A model generated the notes under the pieces. The model made no database searches and was not told the DNA's origin. It saw nothing but the letters and a program-made list of their open reading frames with translations. Both the position numbers and the translations under genes were made by a program. A stretch of 64,000 bases of DNA, taken from positions 56,258 to 120,257 of the forward strand of contig JAHQWE010000005.1 in assembly GCA_019633985.1 (NCBI GenBank), given 5' to 3'. Shown one piece after another: positions 17,834-27,428 of the stretch. Numbering within the stretch: position 1 is the stretch's first letter; the number at the start of each line of letters is the position of its first letter. Source of the stretch: Acidiferrobacterales bacterium (GTDB lineage Bacteria; Pseudomonadota; Gammaproteobacteria; Arenicellales; Poriferihabitantaceae).

Positions 17834-19264
17834 ATGGATCAAATAACACGATTCTGCGGTGTATTGCTGCTACTAACCACTTTGGCAGGATGTGCCACCA
17901 ATCCCGTAACCGGGTCTCCCAACCTGGTGTTAATGAGTGAAGAGCAAGAAATTGCCCTGGGGCTGAAGACCCATAAAGAGGTATTAAAACAATATCAGGT
18001 GTACGATGATCCCGAGCTACAACGCATGGTAGATCGTCTTGGCCAGGAACTTGCCGCGCGAAGCCACCGTAGTCATCTTGACTTCACCTTCACTGTTTTG
18101 GATTCCCCACAGGTAAACGCATTTGCCACACCTGGGGGGTATATCTATATCACTAGAGGCATCATGGCATATATGAATAATGAGGAGGAGCTCGCTGGTG
18201 TCCTGGGGCATGAAATCGGGCATGTTACTGCCCGCCATAGCGTACGGCAGCACAGCGCTCAGACAGTGGCTGGTCTCGGTTCTCTGGGTATGGCAATCCT
18301 ATTTGGTGATCGCGCCGCTGCTCAAATGAGCTCGCAACTCGGGAGGGCGCTAGTCAGTGGTTACGGTCGAAATCATGAGTTGGAAGCGGATCGACTGGGG
18401 GCGGAATATCTGGCAGAAATAGGATATGACCCCGAGATGATGCTAGGGGTGGTTGGTATTTTGAAGGATCAGGAAGAATTTGAGAAGCAACGGGCGGCAG
18501 ACGAAAATCGTCAGCCTCGCACTTATCACGGTGTTTATGCGACACACCCCCGAAACGATCAGAGATTAAAAGAGGTGATACGAGCTGCCGAGAGATTTAA
18601 AAATCCAGATGCTCGCTACAGCGATCCGAAAGATTTTTTAAGAAAAATAGAAGGTATTACATTTGGAGACAGTGAGTCTCAGGGTGTGCTGCGAGGCAAC
18701 AATTTCTATCACAAACCGTTGGATCTCCATATTCGGTTCCCCAAGAACTGGCGTGTAGAAAACCAACCCACTCAATTGATTTCACTAGGGCCAAACCGTC
18801 AAGATGCGATGCTGGTTAAGCTTGGAAAGCAGGATGGCGCAACAACACCGGAACAGTTTTTACGCAAGAATTTTCGAAACTTGAGAAACGGCCAATCACT
18901 GAATGATGGAAGCTACACCGGGATTACCGAAGGTAAAACACCTTTTGGTCAACGGCCCGTTCGCGTCGCGGCAAAATTCCACGGCAATCAGGTTCTTGTG
19001 TTTAACGGGTTTTCAAAAGGAAACCTCAACACCCAGACGTTTTTCAATACAGTTTCCAGCGTACGTACACTGAAACGCCGGGAGAAAAAACTAGCGAGTA
19101 CCAAGAAGATCAAACTGGTTCGAGCCAAACGCGGGGATACTTTTGAAAAATTGTCGAGACGTTCGTCGCTGGATCAGTACGCAGTGGACCAGCTGCGATT
19201 GTTAAACGGTATGTACCCGGATGGCGAACCTGTGACCGGCCAGCTGATTAAAATTATCAAATAA
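17834..19264 (+). CDS. M48 family metalloprotease lipoprotein with C-terminal LysM-like domain
   Basis: 476 residues from the ATG at 17834. Lipobox LAGC near residue 21 predicts outer-membrane lipoprotein sorting. The zinc site is HEIGH (about 126-130) in the context GVLGHEIGHVTARH, with the third ligand Glu in NHELEADRLGAEYL. This is the BepA/LoiP-like periplasmic M48 group that handles outer-membrane protein quality control. Instead of the TPR tail of BepA, the last 50 residues (RAKRGDTFEKLSRRS...LRLLNGMYPDGEP) look like a LysM peptidoglycan-binding module. It is 28 nt upstream of glnE but functionally unrelated. Confidence 0.9.
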   Translation: MDQITRFCGVLLLLTTLAGCATNPVTGSPNLVLMSEEQEIALGLKTHKEVLKQYQVYDDPELQRMVDRLGQELAARSHRSHLDFTFTVLDSPQVNAFATPGGYIYITRGIMAYMNNEEELAGVLGHEIGHVTARHSVRQHSAQTVAGLGSLGMAILFGDRAAAQMSSQLGRALVSGYGRNHELEADRLGAEYLAEIGYDPEMMLGVVGILKDQEEFEKQRAADENRQPRTYHGVYATHPRNDQRLKEVIRAAERFKNPDARYSDPKDFLRKIEGITFGDSESQGVLRGNNFYHKPLDLHIRFPKNWRVENQPTQLISLGPNRQDAMLVKLGKQDGATTPEQFLRKNFRNLRNGQSLNDGSYTGITEGKTPFGQRPVRVAAKFHGNQVLVFNGFSKGNLNTQTFFNTVSSVRTLKRREKKLASTKKIKLVRAKRGDTFEKLSRRSSLDQYAVDQLRLLNGMYPDGEPVTGQLIKIIK

Positions 19265-19292
19265 CCTTTCCCACGAAGGAGTACTGGCAAAC

Positions 19293-22151
19293 ATGTCAGC
19301 TTCAGCCCCTTTGCCGGACATTTTCTTCAAGGCGAACTTGCCACAGGTCTTCCTCGAAGCTCTTTCTCTGTACTGGCTGCGCCTTGTCGAAGCCGCTGAA
19401 GACGCTGGTTCCAGCGATCTCGTTACCTTTGCCAAGCAACAGGAAGCGCTGCCCCGTGTTTGGTGTGCCAGTGATTTTGTCGCTAACTGGTGCATCAGGC
19501 AGCCTAAAGCATTCGCGACCATGTTGGACGCCGAGGTGTTTGATAACGCTATTTCAGAGAAAGAATGGCTAGAACATCAATCTCGAATGGTTACCGAGTG
19601 CGCAGATGAGAACACCCTGGATAGAGACCTTCGCGCATTTCGACAACAGTGTATGGTGAAAATCGCCTGGAGAGATCTTGCCGGATTATCGAAGGTAGAA
19701 GAAACCATGGCGTCGGTATCCAGACTTGCAGAGGTTTGCCTGCATGTCGCACTGGAATGCCATCTGCGATGGCAGTCGTTGAGGGCGGGGGTGCCTCGAG
19801 GGGGCGATGGCGAAAGATCAAAAGTTGTCTGCCTCGGGCTCGGCAAGCTTGGCGGCGGAGAGCTTAACTATTCATCTGACATCGATCTGATTTTTGCCTA
19901 CGACCAGAGTGGGCAAACAGATGGCGACAAAGTGATGGACAACCAGGCGTATTTCACTCGAGTAGTGCAGAAGATCATTGGCACCCTGGACAGGATTGAC
20001 GCTGGTGGATTTGTATTCCGAACCGATCTACGCCTGCGACCCAATGGCGACAGCGGCCCCGTTGTACTGTCTTTCTCAGCGATGGAGCACTACTACCAGA
20101 CCCACGGCAGAGACTGGGAACGCTATGCCCTTATCAAGGCCCGTGCAGTTGCCGGCGACGCAGAAGCGGGCAAACAGCTTTCGGAAATGCTGCGACCTTT
20201 CGTCTATCGAAAATATCTTGATTACTCTGCGTTCGATTCCATCAGGGAAATGAAGCAGTTAATCGAAAGGCAACTTGGCGCAGGAGGTCTTGAGGATGAT
20301 GTCAAACTTGGACGTGGCGGAATTCGAGAAATCGAATTTCTGGTGCAGAACTTTCAGCTGATTCGAGGTGGCAGAGAACAGGCATTTCGGACCCAGTCTC
20401 TCTACACCGCAATGAACGCACTTTTAAACTATGGATTAATGCAGGCTGATCAGATTGATCAGCTTACCGCCGCCTATCGATTTTTACGAAATACCGAACA
20501 CCGGCTACAGATGGTAGCGGATAGACAAACACAAATTTTGCCCTCGCAACCGGTGGAACGCTTGCGACTGGCTTTGTCCATGGGCTATCCAGACTGGGAG
20601 AGCTATCTGGTTCAGCTGGATCATCATCGAGACTATGTTCAAAGTGTATTTAGTGAGGCATTGACGGACCCCGTCGCGAATGAAAACGATGATGAGCTTG
20701 ATTTACTCGCAGCGGTGTGGACCCAACAAACTACCGGGGAAGCGGCTGTAGAGGTTCTTGACAGGATGGGTTTTCGAAAAGCACAAGACTGCGTGTCTCT
20801 GCTCACCGAGTTCTATGGCGGAAAACTCTACCAGGCTTTTGCCTCAGTTGAGCGCCAACGATTGGATCGACTGATGCCTCTGGTACTGAAAGAGACCGCT
20901 AGCTATTCTGATAGCCTACGCACTGTGAGTGCATTTATCTCCTTAGTCGAGGCCATTGGCAGACGCTCGGTGTACCTGAGTCTATTGGTGGAAAATCCGA
21001 TTGCACTCAAGCAGCTTTTAAAGCTGTGCTCCGCTAGCTCCTGGATTTCCCGCCACATCGGGCGTCATCCCGTCGTGCTTGACGAGCTGATTCAGCCTCT
21101 GGAGTCGGTTGTGGCACAAACAACCGCAGAGGTGAGTGACGCACTCTATGAGCGTCTGAACCAAGAAGAATCTGGGGATGAAGAGGGTCGCATGAATGCG
21201 CTGCGCGAGTTTTATCACGCGAGAGTGTTGAGAATTGCTGCACTAGATGTGCGCGGCATTTTTGACGTCCATACGATTCAGCATTCCTTGACACAACTGT
21301 CCGAGGTATTACTTCGCTGTGTACTGGATGATGCATTAGCGATTGTCGAAAAAAAGCAGGGTACTCCACCTGGGGATATCGGTATCATTGCCTATGGCAA
21401 GTTTGCCGGTGCGGAGCTTGGTTACCATTCTGATCTGGATATTGTGGTTTGTTTCCAGCCCTCTCCCGGAGTTGCTTCTACCTCCGCCGAATACTTTTTT
21501 AGTCGAGTCGGCCAAAAACTGATTCACTTAATTAGCACCCGAACGCGTGCGGGTGTGCTGTTTGAACTGGACATGCGATTACGCCCAAGCGGGCGTAGCG
21601 GTACCCTGGTAACTTCGCTAAAAGGGTTTGCCGATTACCAGTTGGCTAATGCGTGGACCTGGGAGCACCAAGCGTTAGTGCGAGCAAAAATGGTGATCGG
21701 TAGTGACTCTATGCGCGAACAGTTCGAATCGATACGCAGCAAAATTCTGGCTCTCCATCGAGATCAGGAAAAGCTCAAAACAGATATCCTGGATATGAGA
21801 AAAAAAATGCAGGAAGCCAACAGCCAGTCCAGCGACACTCTTTTTGATCTAAAACTGGACCACGGCGGCATCGTAGATATCGAGTTTTTGCTGCAATATC
21901 TGGTTTTAAACTTTTCCCATCAGCATCCTTCCCTGTTGCAACCCAGATCTACCCAAGATCTGGTGGAGGGACTGGCTCTAGAGGGACTAATATCTGAGGA
22001 TGACGCGCGTTTTTTAGCTGCAACCTATCGCGAATATCTGCGCAGATCCCTGCAATGCAAGCTCATGGAGCAACCCGTAGCGATTGGACAGACAGAAATG
22101 TTGCCTGAACGCCGGCGTGTTCAAAATATCTGGGATTCGAGTTTTAGTTGA
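19293..22151 (+). CDS. glnE: Bifunctional glutamine synthetase adenylyltransferase / adenylyl-removing enzyme
   Basis: 952 residues, the normal GlnE length, with an AAGGAG ribosome site. The two nucleotidyltransferase domains show their paired metal motifs: GLGKLGGGELNYSSDIDL (about 181-198, adenylyl-removing half) and YGKFAGAELGYHSDLDI (from about 700, adenylylating half), each with the G-x-G...D-x-D pattern. GlnE adjusts glutamine synthetase activity in response to GlnB and glutamine. It is followed by ilvE and waaF, the order found in Pseudomonas. Confidence 0.97.
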   Translation: MSASAPLPDIFFKANLPQVFLEALSLYWLRLVEAAEDAGSSDLVTFAKQQEALPRVWCASDFVANWCIRQPKAFATMLDAEVFDNAISEKEWLEHQSRMVTECADENTLDRDLRAFRQQCMVKIAWRDLAGLSKVEETMASVSRLAEVCLHVALECHLRWQSLRAGVPRGGDGERSKVVCLGLGKLGGGELNYSSDIDLIFAYDQSGQTDGDKVMDNQAYFTRVVQKIIGTLDRIDAGGFVFRTDLRLRPNGDSGPVVLSFSAMEHYYQTHGRDWERYALIKARAVAGDAEAGKQLSEMLRPFVYRKYLDYSAFDSIREMKQLIERQLGAGGLEDDVKLGRGGIREIEFLVQNFQLIRGGREQAFRTQSLYTAMNALLNYGLMQADQIDQLTAAYRFLRNTEHRLQMVADRQTQILPSQPVERLRLALSMGYPDWESYLVQLDHHRDYVQSVFSEALTDPVANENDDELDLLAAVWTQQTTGEAAVEVLDRMGFRKAQDCVSLLTEFYGGKLYQAFASVERQRLDRLMPLVLKETASYSDSLRTVSAFISLVEAIGRRSVYLSLLVENPIALKQLLKLCSASSWISRHIGRHPVVLDELIQPLESVVAQTTAEVSDALYERLNQEESGDEEGRMNALREFYHARVLRIAALDVRGIFDVHTIQHSLTQLSEVLLRCVLDDALAIVEKKQGTPPGDIGIIAYGKFAGAELGYHSDLDIVVCFQPSPGVASTSAEYFFSRVGQKLIHLISTRTRAGVLFELDMRLRPSGRSGTLVTSLKGFADYQLANAWTWEHQALVRAKMVIGSDSMREQFESIRSKILALHRDQEKLKTDILDMRKKMQEANSQSSDTLFDLKLDHGGIVDIEFLLQYLVLNFSHQHPSLLQPRSTQDLVEGLALEGLISEDDARFLAATYREYLRRSLQCKLMEQPVAIGQTEMLPERRRVQNIWDSSFS

Positions 22152-22388
22152 CAACGACAACCGGCTTAATTAAAAGAGTCTTTCGTTTTCGGGATGCATA
22201 AACCTGAGAATTTCGCAGAAGCTGCCTCATGAATATCACCTTGGATTCGCGGAAAGCTGAGAACCTGGATTGGTGCTGAGCTTATTGTTGAAAGTGCGCT
22301 GAACAGCCGGATTTTCAATGCATGGCGGTTCCCAAGATTGTTGAAGAGATGGTTTCATCCCTAAAGTAAAATTTCCTGGAGTTATTTG

Positions 22389-23309
22389 ATGTCATTTAGC
22401 GACCGCGACGGCGTGATCTGGATGGACGGTGAAATGGTGCCGTGGCGAGATGCCAAGGTCCATGTTCTGACCCATACCCTGCACTATGGAATGGGTGTAT
22501 TCGAGGGCGTACGCGCCTATCATGCAGAAAAAGGAACGGCGATATTCAGGCTGCAGGATCACACCAAGCGTCTGATTCAGTCGGCCCATATCATGGGAAT
22601 GAAAATGCCCTTTAGTGCCGATGAAATTAATCAAGCCCAGATAGAAGTCCTGCGGGAAAATAAGCTCGAGTCTGCGTATCTCCGACCAATGGCCTTTCTC
22701 GGTTCGGAAGGTATGGGGCTGCGCGCAGATAGCCTGAAAACACACCTGTCAATTTCAGCCTGGGAATGGGGTTCCTACCTGGGCGAAGAGAATATGAAAA
22801 ACGGCCTGAGGGTGCGAGTTTCTTCGTTCGCACGCCACCATGTCAACGTCAGTATGTGTCGCGCAAAGGCCAACGGCCACTACATCAATTCGATGCTTGC
22901 CCTGCAAGAAGCAATTGACACAGGATACGATGAAGCGCTGCTTCTGGATACCAGCGGTTTTGTGATGGAAGGAAGCGGAGAAAACCTGTTTGTGATTCGT
23001 GATGGCGTGGTTTACACACCGGATCTAACCTCAGCGCTGGACGGCGTGACCAGAAAAACAGCGAACAGAATTATTGCTGATGAGGGGTTGGAACTGGTTG
23101 AAAAACGCATCACCCGAGATGAAGTATATATTGCCGACGAAGCCTTTTTTACCGGTACCGCAGCGGAGGTAACACCGATTAGAGAGGTGGACAATCGCAC
23201 CATTGGGAGCGGCACCCGGGGTCCGATCACGGAACGCATACAGAGCCGGTTTTTTGATGCGGTTCACGGGCGTGTTCCAGAATATGAGGAATGGTTAACC
23301 TATGTCTGA
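22389..23309 (+). CDS. ilvE: Branched-chain amino-acid aminotransferase
   Basis: PLP enzyme catalysing the last step of Val, Leu and Ile synthesis. 306 residues from the ATG at 22389; the track's first codon is a TTG, and CTGGAG lies just upstream as ribosome site. Conserved class IV features: GMGVFEGVRAY, RLQDHTKRL, KANGHYINSMLA with the PLP lysine, EGSGENLFVI, GVTRKTANRII and EAFFTGTAAEVTPI. The 237 nt between glnE and this gene hold nothing I can identify beyond the expected promoter. Confidence 0.96.
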   Translation: MSFSDRDGVIWMDGEMVPWRDAKVHVLTHTLHYGMGVFEGVRAYHAEKGTAIFRLQDHTKRLIQSAHIMGMKMPFSADEINQAQIEVLRENKLESAYLRPMAFLGSEGMGLRADSLKTHLSISAWEWGSYLGEENMKNGLRVRVSSFARHHVNVSMCRAKANGHYINSMLALQEAIDTGYDEALLLDTSGFVMEGSGENLFVIRDGVVYTPDLTSALDGVTRKTANRIIADEGLELVEKRITRDEVYIADEAFFTGTAAEVTPIREVDNRTIGSGTRGPITERIQSRFFDAVHGRVPEYEEWLTYV

Positions 23310-23529
23310 CATAACAGAAAACGCCACGGGTCAAAGCGATCAACCAAATGCAAATCAACGGGTTGAAGTGACGGCCAAAGACTTGCCACTGCACTGCCCG
23401 ATGCCGGGAAAGCGTTTATGGGACTCCCATCCAAAAGTGTTTCTGCCGATTGCCGATAGCGGTGAGGAAACTTGCCCGTATTGCGGTACCGTTTACGTCT
23501 TGATTGGACCGGCTGGGTCAGGTCACTAA
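23302..23529 (+). CDS. CHCC zinc-finger domain protein
   Basis: 75 residues. The C-terminal half carries a CHCC-type zinc knuckle: LPLHCPMPG, then W-x-SHPKVFLPI and ETCPYCGTVY, matching the zf-CHCC family (related to the NDUFS6 subunit of complex I). It overlaps the end of ilvE by 8 nt, so it is coupled to it. The role of the stand-alone bacterial form is not established. Confidence 0.88.
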   Translation: MSDITENATGQSDQPNANQRVEVTAKDLPLHCPMPGKRLWDSHPKVFLPIADSGEETCPYCGTVYVLIGPAGSGH

Positions 23530-23606
23530 AGCGGCTGAGAGCGACGGCAATGTCGGTGAATAGCCCGGCAATCTGCGCTTTAAGGAAGGTGGAGGGCTAG
23601 ACTGTA

Positions 23607-24629
23607 GTGTTTGAACCCACTCGTTATCTCATCGTCGGCCCCTCGTGGGTTGGCGATATGGTGATGGCGCAGAGCCTCTTCAAGCTGCTGAAGTCAAACC
23701 AGCCGGAATCCGAAATCGCCGTATTAGCGCCAGCCTGGAGCGAGCCGGTACTCGCAAGAATGCCAGAGGTAGATCGCAGTATTGAGATGCCAGTTGGTCA
23801 TAATTCCCTTGGAATCCGTCGGCGATATCACCTGGCGAAGGAGATAAAAGGTCAATTTGATCAGGCTGTTGTGATGCCAGGCTCTCTAAAGTCGGCACTG
23901 GTACCCTGGTTCGCCCGTATTCCTGTAAGAACCGGATTTGTGGGTGAGCAACGCTATGGCCTGCTTAACGACATTCGCAAACTTGACAAGCAAAAACTAC
24001 CGCTGCATGCACAACGGGTGGCTGCATTGGGGCTGGCGAAATCCGAGCCGCCTCTGCCCCTAGAGAAAATACCCAAGCCTGAATTGATCTCCAGCGAGGG
24101 CAATCGATCAACGGTGAGCCAAAAACTAGGGATAAATCCTGAGCATAAATCCATCGTTCTCTGCCCGGGGGCAGAATTTGGTCCGGCAAAGCAGTGGCCG
24201 GCTGGTTACTTCGCGGCGGTCGCCAATTGGGGAGTAGAGAACGGCTATCAGATTCTCATTATGGGTTCTTCGAAGGATGCAGAAATTGCTGCCAGCATCG
24301 CAAGAGATGTGTCAGGAATCTTTGACCTAACCGGAAAAACAAGCCTTGGTGACGCGATTGATTTGATGTCCTTGGGGTCTCATGTGGTGAGCAACGATTC
24401 TGGTTTGATGCATATCGCGGCGGCGCTTGGCTGCAATCTGGTAGCGATTTATGGATCTTCGAGTGATCGGTATACGCCACCATTGTCAGAATCAGCGGTT
24501 AAATTGTCATTGGAACTCGAGTGCCAGCCATGTTTTCAGCGCAGTTGCCCGTTAGGGCATCTCAATTGTTTAAACGATCTACCACCCGAGAAAGTGATTG
24601 ACGTCATAGTCGATGGAGGCGACGCTTAA
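23607..24629 (+). CDS. waaF: ADP-heptose:LPS heptosyltransferase II
   Basis: Adds the second L-glycero-D-manno-heptose to the LPS inner core (GT9 family, cytosolic face of the inner membrane). 340 residues from a GTG start. Motifs: YLIVGPSWVGDMVMAQSLFK at the N-terminus, LCPGAEFGPAKQWP, DLTGKTSLGDAIDL, and VVSNDSGLMHIAAALG near the ADP-heptose site. The late CQPCFQRSCPLGHLNCL cysteine block is typical of WaaF. In Pseudomonas waaC follows; here an alcohol dehydrogenase-like gene follows instead. Confidence 0.96.
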   Translation: MFEPTRYLIVGPSWVGDMVMAQSLFKLLKSNQPESEIAVLAPAWSEPVLARMPEVDRSIEMPVGHNSLGIRRRYHLAKEIKGQFDQAVVMPGSLKSALVPWFARIPVRTGFVGEQRYGLLNDIRKLDKQKLPLHAQRVAALGLAKSEPPLPLEKIPKPELISSEGNRSTVSQKLGINPEHKSIVLCPGAEFGPAKQWPAGYFAAVANWGVENGYQILIMGSSKDAEIAASIARDVSGIFDLTGKTSLGDAIDLMSLGSHVVSNDSGLMHIAAALGCNLVAIYGSSSDRYTPPLSESAVKLSLELECQPCFQRSCPLGHLNCLNDLPPEKVIDVIVDGGDA

Positions 24630-24726
24630 CGTTTGCTTGCAGAAGGAAAGACGGGTTGATAGCAATCGATCCGGGTTTTCCCTCAAACTACCATCTCTAG
24701 GAGAACAAGTTTTCTGAGTTAAAACC

Positions 24727-25857
24727 ATGCCAGATCTGAATTACCTATTTGACAATCCATCGACGCGCTTCGATTTGCAGGCGAACCAACCAAAAATGAA
24801 AGCGGTAGTGACTACAGGTACGGGAGGTTATGACAAGCTGGCTTTTCGCGATGTGCCTGTGCCGGAACCCCGATTTGGTGAGGTGTTGGTTAAGGTACTG
24901 GCTGCGGGCGTCAACAATACGGAAATTAACACGCGACTCGGTTGGTATTCGTCCTCCGTGGGGAGTGGAACAGATGAACTATCCACCAACGATTCTGATG
25001 ATCAGATTGATGATGGCGGTTGGAACGAAAAAACGCCATTCCCGCTAATCCAAGGGACAGACTGCTGTGGAGAGATTGTCTCACTCACTAGCGGCGCAGC
25101 TCACCTTGGCATAGGGGATCGTGTGCTTGTTCGGTCCTGCATGCGTCTGAACGGTTTTGACAGTCTAGACAATATTTGGATGGCGTCAGATTTCGATGGC
25201 GCATTCGCACAGTATGTCAGAGTGCCGGCGACTGAAGTATTCAAGATAGACTGTACGTGGAGCGATACGGAATTGGCGACCATACCCTGTGCGTATGGTA
25301 CTGCAGAGAATATGGTGCACCGTGCGAAGGTGAATGAGCGCGACCACGTGCTGGTTCTGGGTGCCTCTGGTGGTGTTGGCTCAGCCGCAGTGCAGCTTTG
25401 CAAAAGAAGGGGTGCGCGTGTGAGTGCGGTGTCAGGAAGCGCAAAAATGGCGGATGTCTCTAGCTTGGGCGCAGACAGTACGATCGCCCGTGGGACAGAT
25501 TTGGCCGTAGAGCTGACAGGTCAGAATGTCACGGTTGTGATCGACAACGTCGCTGGTGAAGGTTTCTCACAACTGATGAAGGTAGTATCACGGGGCGGGC
25601 GCTATGTGTCATCGGGCGCGATCGCTGGCCCATTAGTTCAGTTAGATATGCGCGATTTTTATTTAAAAGATCTTAACTTGATTGGTTGCACCGCCTGGGA
25701 CGAAGCGGTGTTTCCTAATTTGATCTCATATATTGAGCGGGATGAGATCAGACCACTTGTTGCCAAGAGCTTTCCGCTGGAGGACATTGCCGAAGCCCAG
25801 CAAGAGTTTATGGAAAAACGACATTTTGGCAACTTCGTTTTGATACCGTCTCCTTAA
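24727..25857 (+). CDS. Zinc-type MDR alcohol dehydrogenase / quinone reductase-like oxidoreductase
   Basis: 376 residues of the medium-chain dehydrogenase/reductase fold: GroES-like N-terminal domain (MKAVVTTGTGGYDKL, GEVLVKVLAAGVNNTEINTR), then a Rossmann NAD(P) site VLGASGGVGSAAVQL. An insertion of about 25 polar acidic residues (about 80-105, NDSDDQIDDGG) interrupts the catalytic domain. The structural-zinc cysteine cluster of classical alcohol dehydrogenases is absent, so it is closer to quinone-reductase-like or alginate-lyase-associated dehydrogenases. The listed ATG gives a 23-residue lead before MKAVV, and M24 (24796) could be the true start. Substrate unknown. Confidence 0.85.
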   Translation: MPDLNYLFDNPSTRFDLQANQPKMKAVVTTGTGGYDKLAFRDVPVPEPRFGEVLVKVLAAGVNNTEINTRLGWYSSSVGSGTDELSTNDSDDQIDDGGWNEKTPFPLIQGTDCCGEIVSLTSGAAHLGIGDRVLVRSCMRLNGFDSLDNIWMASDFDGAFAQYVRVPATEVFKIDCTWSDTELATIPCAYGTAENMVHRAKVNERDHVLVLGASGGVGSAAVQLCKRRGARVSAVSGSAKMADVSSLGADSTIARGTDLAVELTGQNVTVVIDNVAGEGFSQLMKVVSRGGRYVSSGAIAGPLVQLDMRDFYLKDLNLIGCTAWDEAVFPNLISYIERDEIRPLVAKSFPLEDIAEAQQEFMEKRHFGNFVLIPSP

Positions 25858-25884
25858 GAAGCGCAAGACTGAGGAAATTGACCC

Positions 25885-26295
25885 ATGAAAAATACGCCTT
25901 ATACCGGTGGCTGTCTCTGTGGTTTGATCAAGTACGAGGTCGATCAGATTGAACCCAGAATGGGGCACTGTCATTGTTCGATGTGCCGAAAGTTCCACGG
26001 CGCGGCATTTGCAACGCTTGGTGAAGCGAAGGCAGAGAACTTTAAATGGCTGCAGGGACAAGACAGCTTGGCAAGTTACAAGGCTGATAACGGTACGGTG
26101 CGTCAGTTTTGTAAACAGTGTGGTTCTAGCATGACATTTGCCCCGGCCGATGATGACGGCAAGTTGATTGAGTTTGCTATGGGTACACTGGAGGGAGGGG
26201 CTGAGTTAACGCCGGACGCGCATATCTACGTTGATTCCAAAGCCTGCTGGTTTGAGATTCAGGATGATCTGCCACAGCATAAAAAGGGAAGATAA
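25885..26295 (+). CDS. GFA (glutathione-dependent formaldehyde-activating-like) family protein
   Basis: 136 residues with the CENP-V/GFA zinc ligands: GGCLCGLIKYEV, HCHCSMCRKFHGAAF and FCKQCGSSM. Family members bind two zinc ions; one was described as a glutathione/formaldehyde adduct enzyme, but most have no proven reaction. A GAGG ribosome site precedes the ATG. It is 27 nt after the MDR dehydrogenase, so they are probably co-transcribed and may share a detoxification role, which is inference. Confidence 0.9.
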   Translation: MKNTPYTGGCLCGLIKYEVDQIEPRMGHCHCSMCRKFHGAAFATLGEAKAENFKWLQGQDSLASYKADNGTVRQFCKQCGSSMTFAPADDDGKLIEFAMGTLEGGAELTPDAHIYVDSKACWFEIQDDLPQHKKGR

Positions 26296-26426
26296 CTTTT
26301 TCATTGCAGGACCCCACCGGCGGAAAAATTCAGTGGGTTACAATCCACATTGATCGTATCTTGAAGCAGTAAACAAGCGATACGAGCATTCATCATTCAT
26401 TGATTCAAATTTTCACGAGGTTGGCG

Positions 26427-26789
26427 ATGTCTTTCAGGAAAATTCTTGTCTTGAGCCTGGTTTTTGCAAGCACGTGGTGTGTTTCTGCGTTTGCCGACTA
26501 TGACGACGGTTATCAGTGGGCCACCATAAACCAACCAAAAGATTTCAGTGATTGCGCGAAAATGTTCGGTACCAGTGAAGAGGAAGATGGATGCAATGAC
26601 TACGTGCAGGAAATGTTGTTTGGTGACAGAAAAACCTATGGCCCGAATAATTGCGATGAAGGTTGCAACGGCTATGAAGCAGGGTATCGATGGGCTGAGG
26701 AAAATGGGATTGCTGACGAGTATGCCTGCGAAAGTAAAAACCCGTCGTTCGTAGAAGGATGTCAGCAATTTGCCCGCGACCGGTCATAG
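26427..26789 (+). CDS. Small exported cysteine-rich protein with two repeats
   Basis: 120 residues from the ATG at 26427; the track's TTG start adds residues before the signal peptide. The signal peptide runs MSFRKILVLSLVFASTWCVSAFA with cleavage before DYDDG. The mature 97 residues contain two diverged repeats of about 37 residues with the shared pattern GYxWAxxN...D...C...S...GC: GYQWATINQPKDFSDC and GYRWAEENGIADEYAC. Between them is a third Cys pair (NNCDEGC). An even number of mature cysteines suggests disulfides in the periplasm. Not a family I recognise. Confidence 0.75.
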   Translation: MSFRKILVLSLVFASTWCVSAFADYDDGYQWATINQPKDFSDCAKMFGTSEEEDGCNDYVQEMLFGDRKTYGPNNCDEGCNGYEAGYRWAEENGIADEYACESKNPSFVEGCQQFARDRS

Positions 26790-26891
26790 AGCCAGGGGCG
26801 GAGCAGAATCCGTCGTGATCACTCAGTTAGGCAAACGTTGTTCATGTAGATTTTGACTAGATGACGCGTTTACTGATTCACGAAATATGCA

Positions 26892-27386
26892 ATGACTTTG
26901 TCAGAAACCTACGCTATGCAACAACTCTTAAGCGATCTTCCTCAAACTGGAAAAGTCGAATGGATTGGTGTCAGACCTGGCCGGCGTGAAACTATGCTTG
27001 AACCTGAGGCAATCGAGGTTCGCACGGATGTAGGAATAGTCGGCGACAGATACGCGGGTAAAAGTGGTAAACGCCAGGTAACGTTGATTCAGTTTGAGCA
27101 TTTGTCAGCAATCGCCGGGTTTCTTGGAATCGAGAAAGTACTGCCCAATTCGTTGAGAAGAAACATCGCGATCAGTGGCATTAATTTACTGGCGCTAAAA
27201 AACAATCAGTTCTCTATTGGTTCGGCAGTTCTCGAATACACGGGCCTTTGTCACCCTTGCTCTGCAATGCAGCGACAATTTGGGGCTGGCGGTTACAACG
27301 CTGTGCGCGGGCATGGCGGCATTACTGCAATGGTCGTGGAGTCCGGAGTTATTCGTCTTGGAAATCCATTGCAGGCAATGACGTAG
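26892..27386 (+). CDS. MOSC domain protein
   Basis: 164 residues. Typical stand-alone MOSC features: GVRPGRRE, VGIVGDRYAGKSGKRQVTLIQ, LRRNIAISGINLLAL and the conserved cysteine in LCHPCSAMQ, followed by RGHGGI. MOSC domains bind molybdenum cofactor and abstract sulfur from it, as in YiiM-type N-hydroxylated base reductases. The partner reductase is not nearby. No ribosome site is obvious before the ATG, and a later start cannot be excluded. Confidence 0.9.
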   Translation: MTLSETYAMQQLLSDLPQTGKVEWIGVRPGRRETMLEPEAIEVRTDVGIVGDRYAGKSGKRQVTLIQFEHLSAIAGFLGIEKVLPNSLRRNIAISGINLLALKNNQFSIGSAVLEYTGLCHPCSAMQRQFGAGGYNAVRGHGGITAMVVESGVIRLGNPLQAMT

Positions 27387-27428
27387 ACGCTTTATGATGT
27401 CACTAAATTCATAGTGACAGGAAATCGC

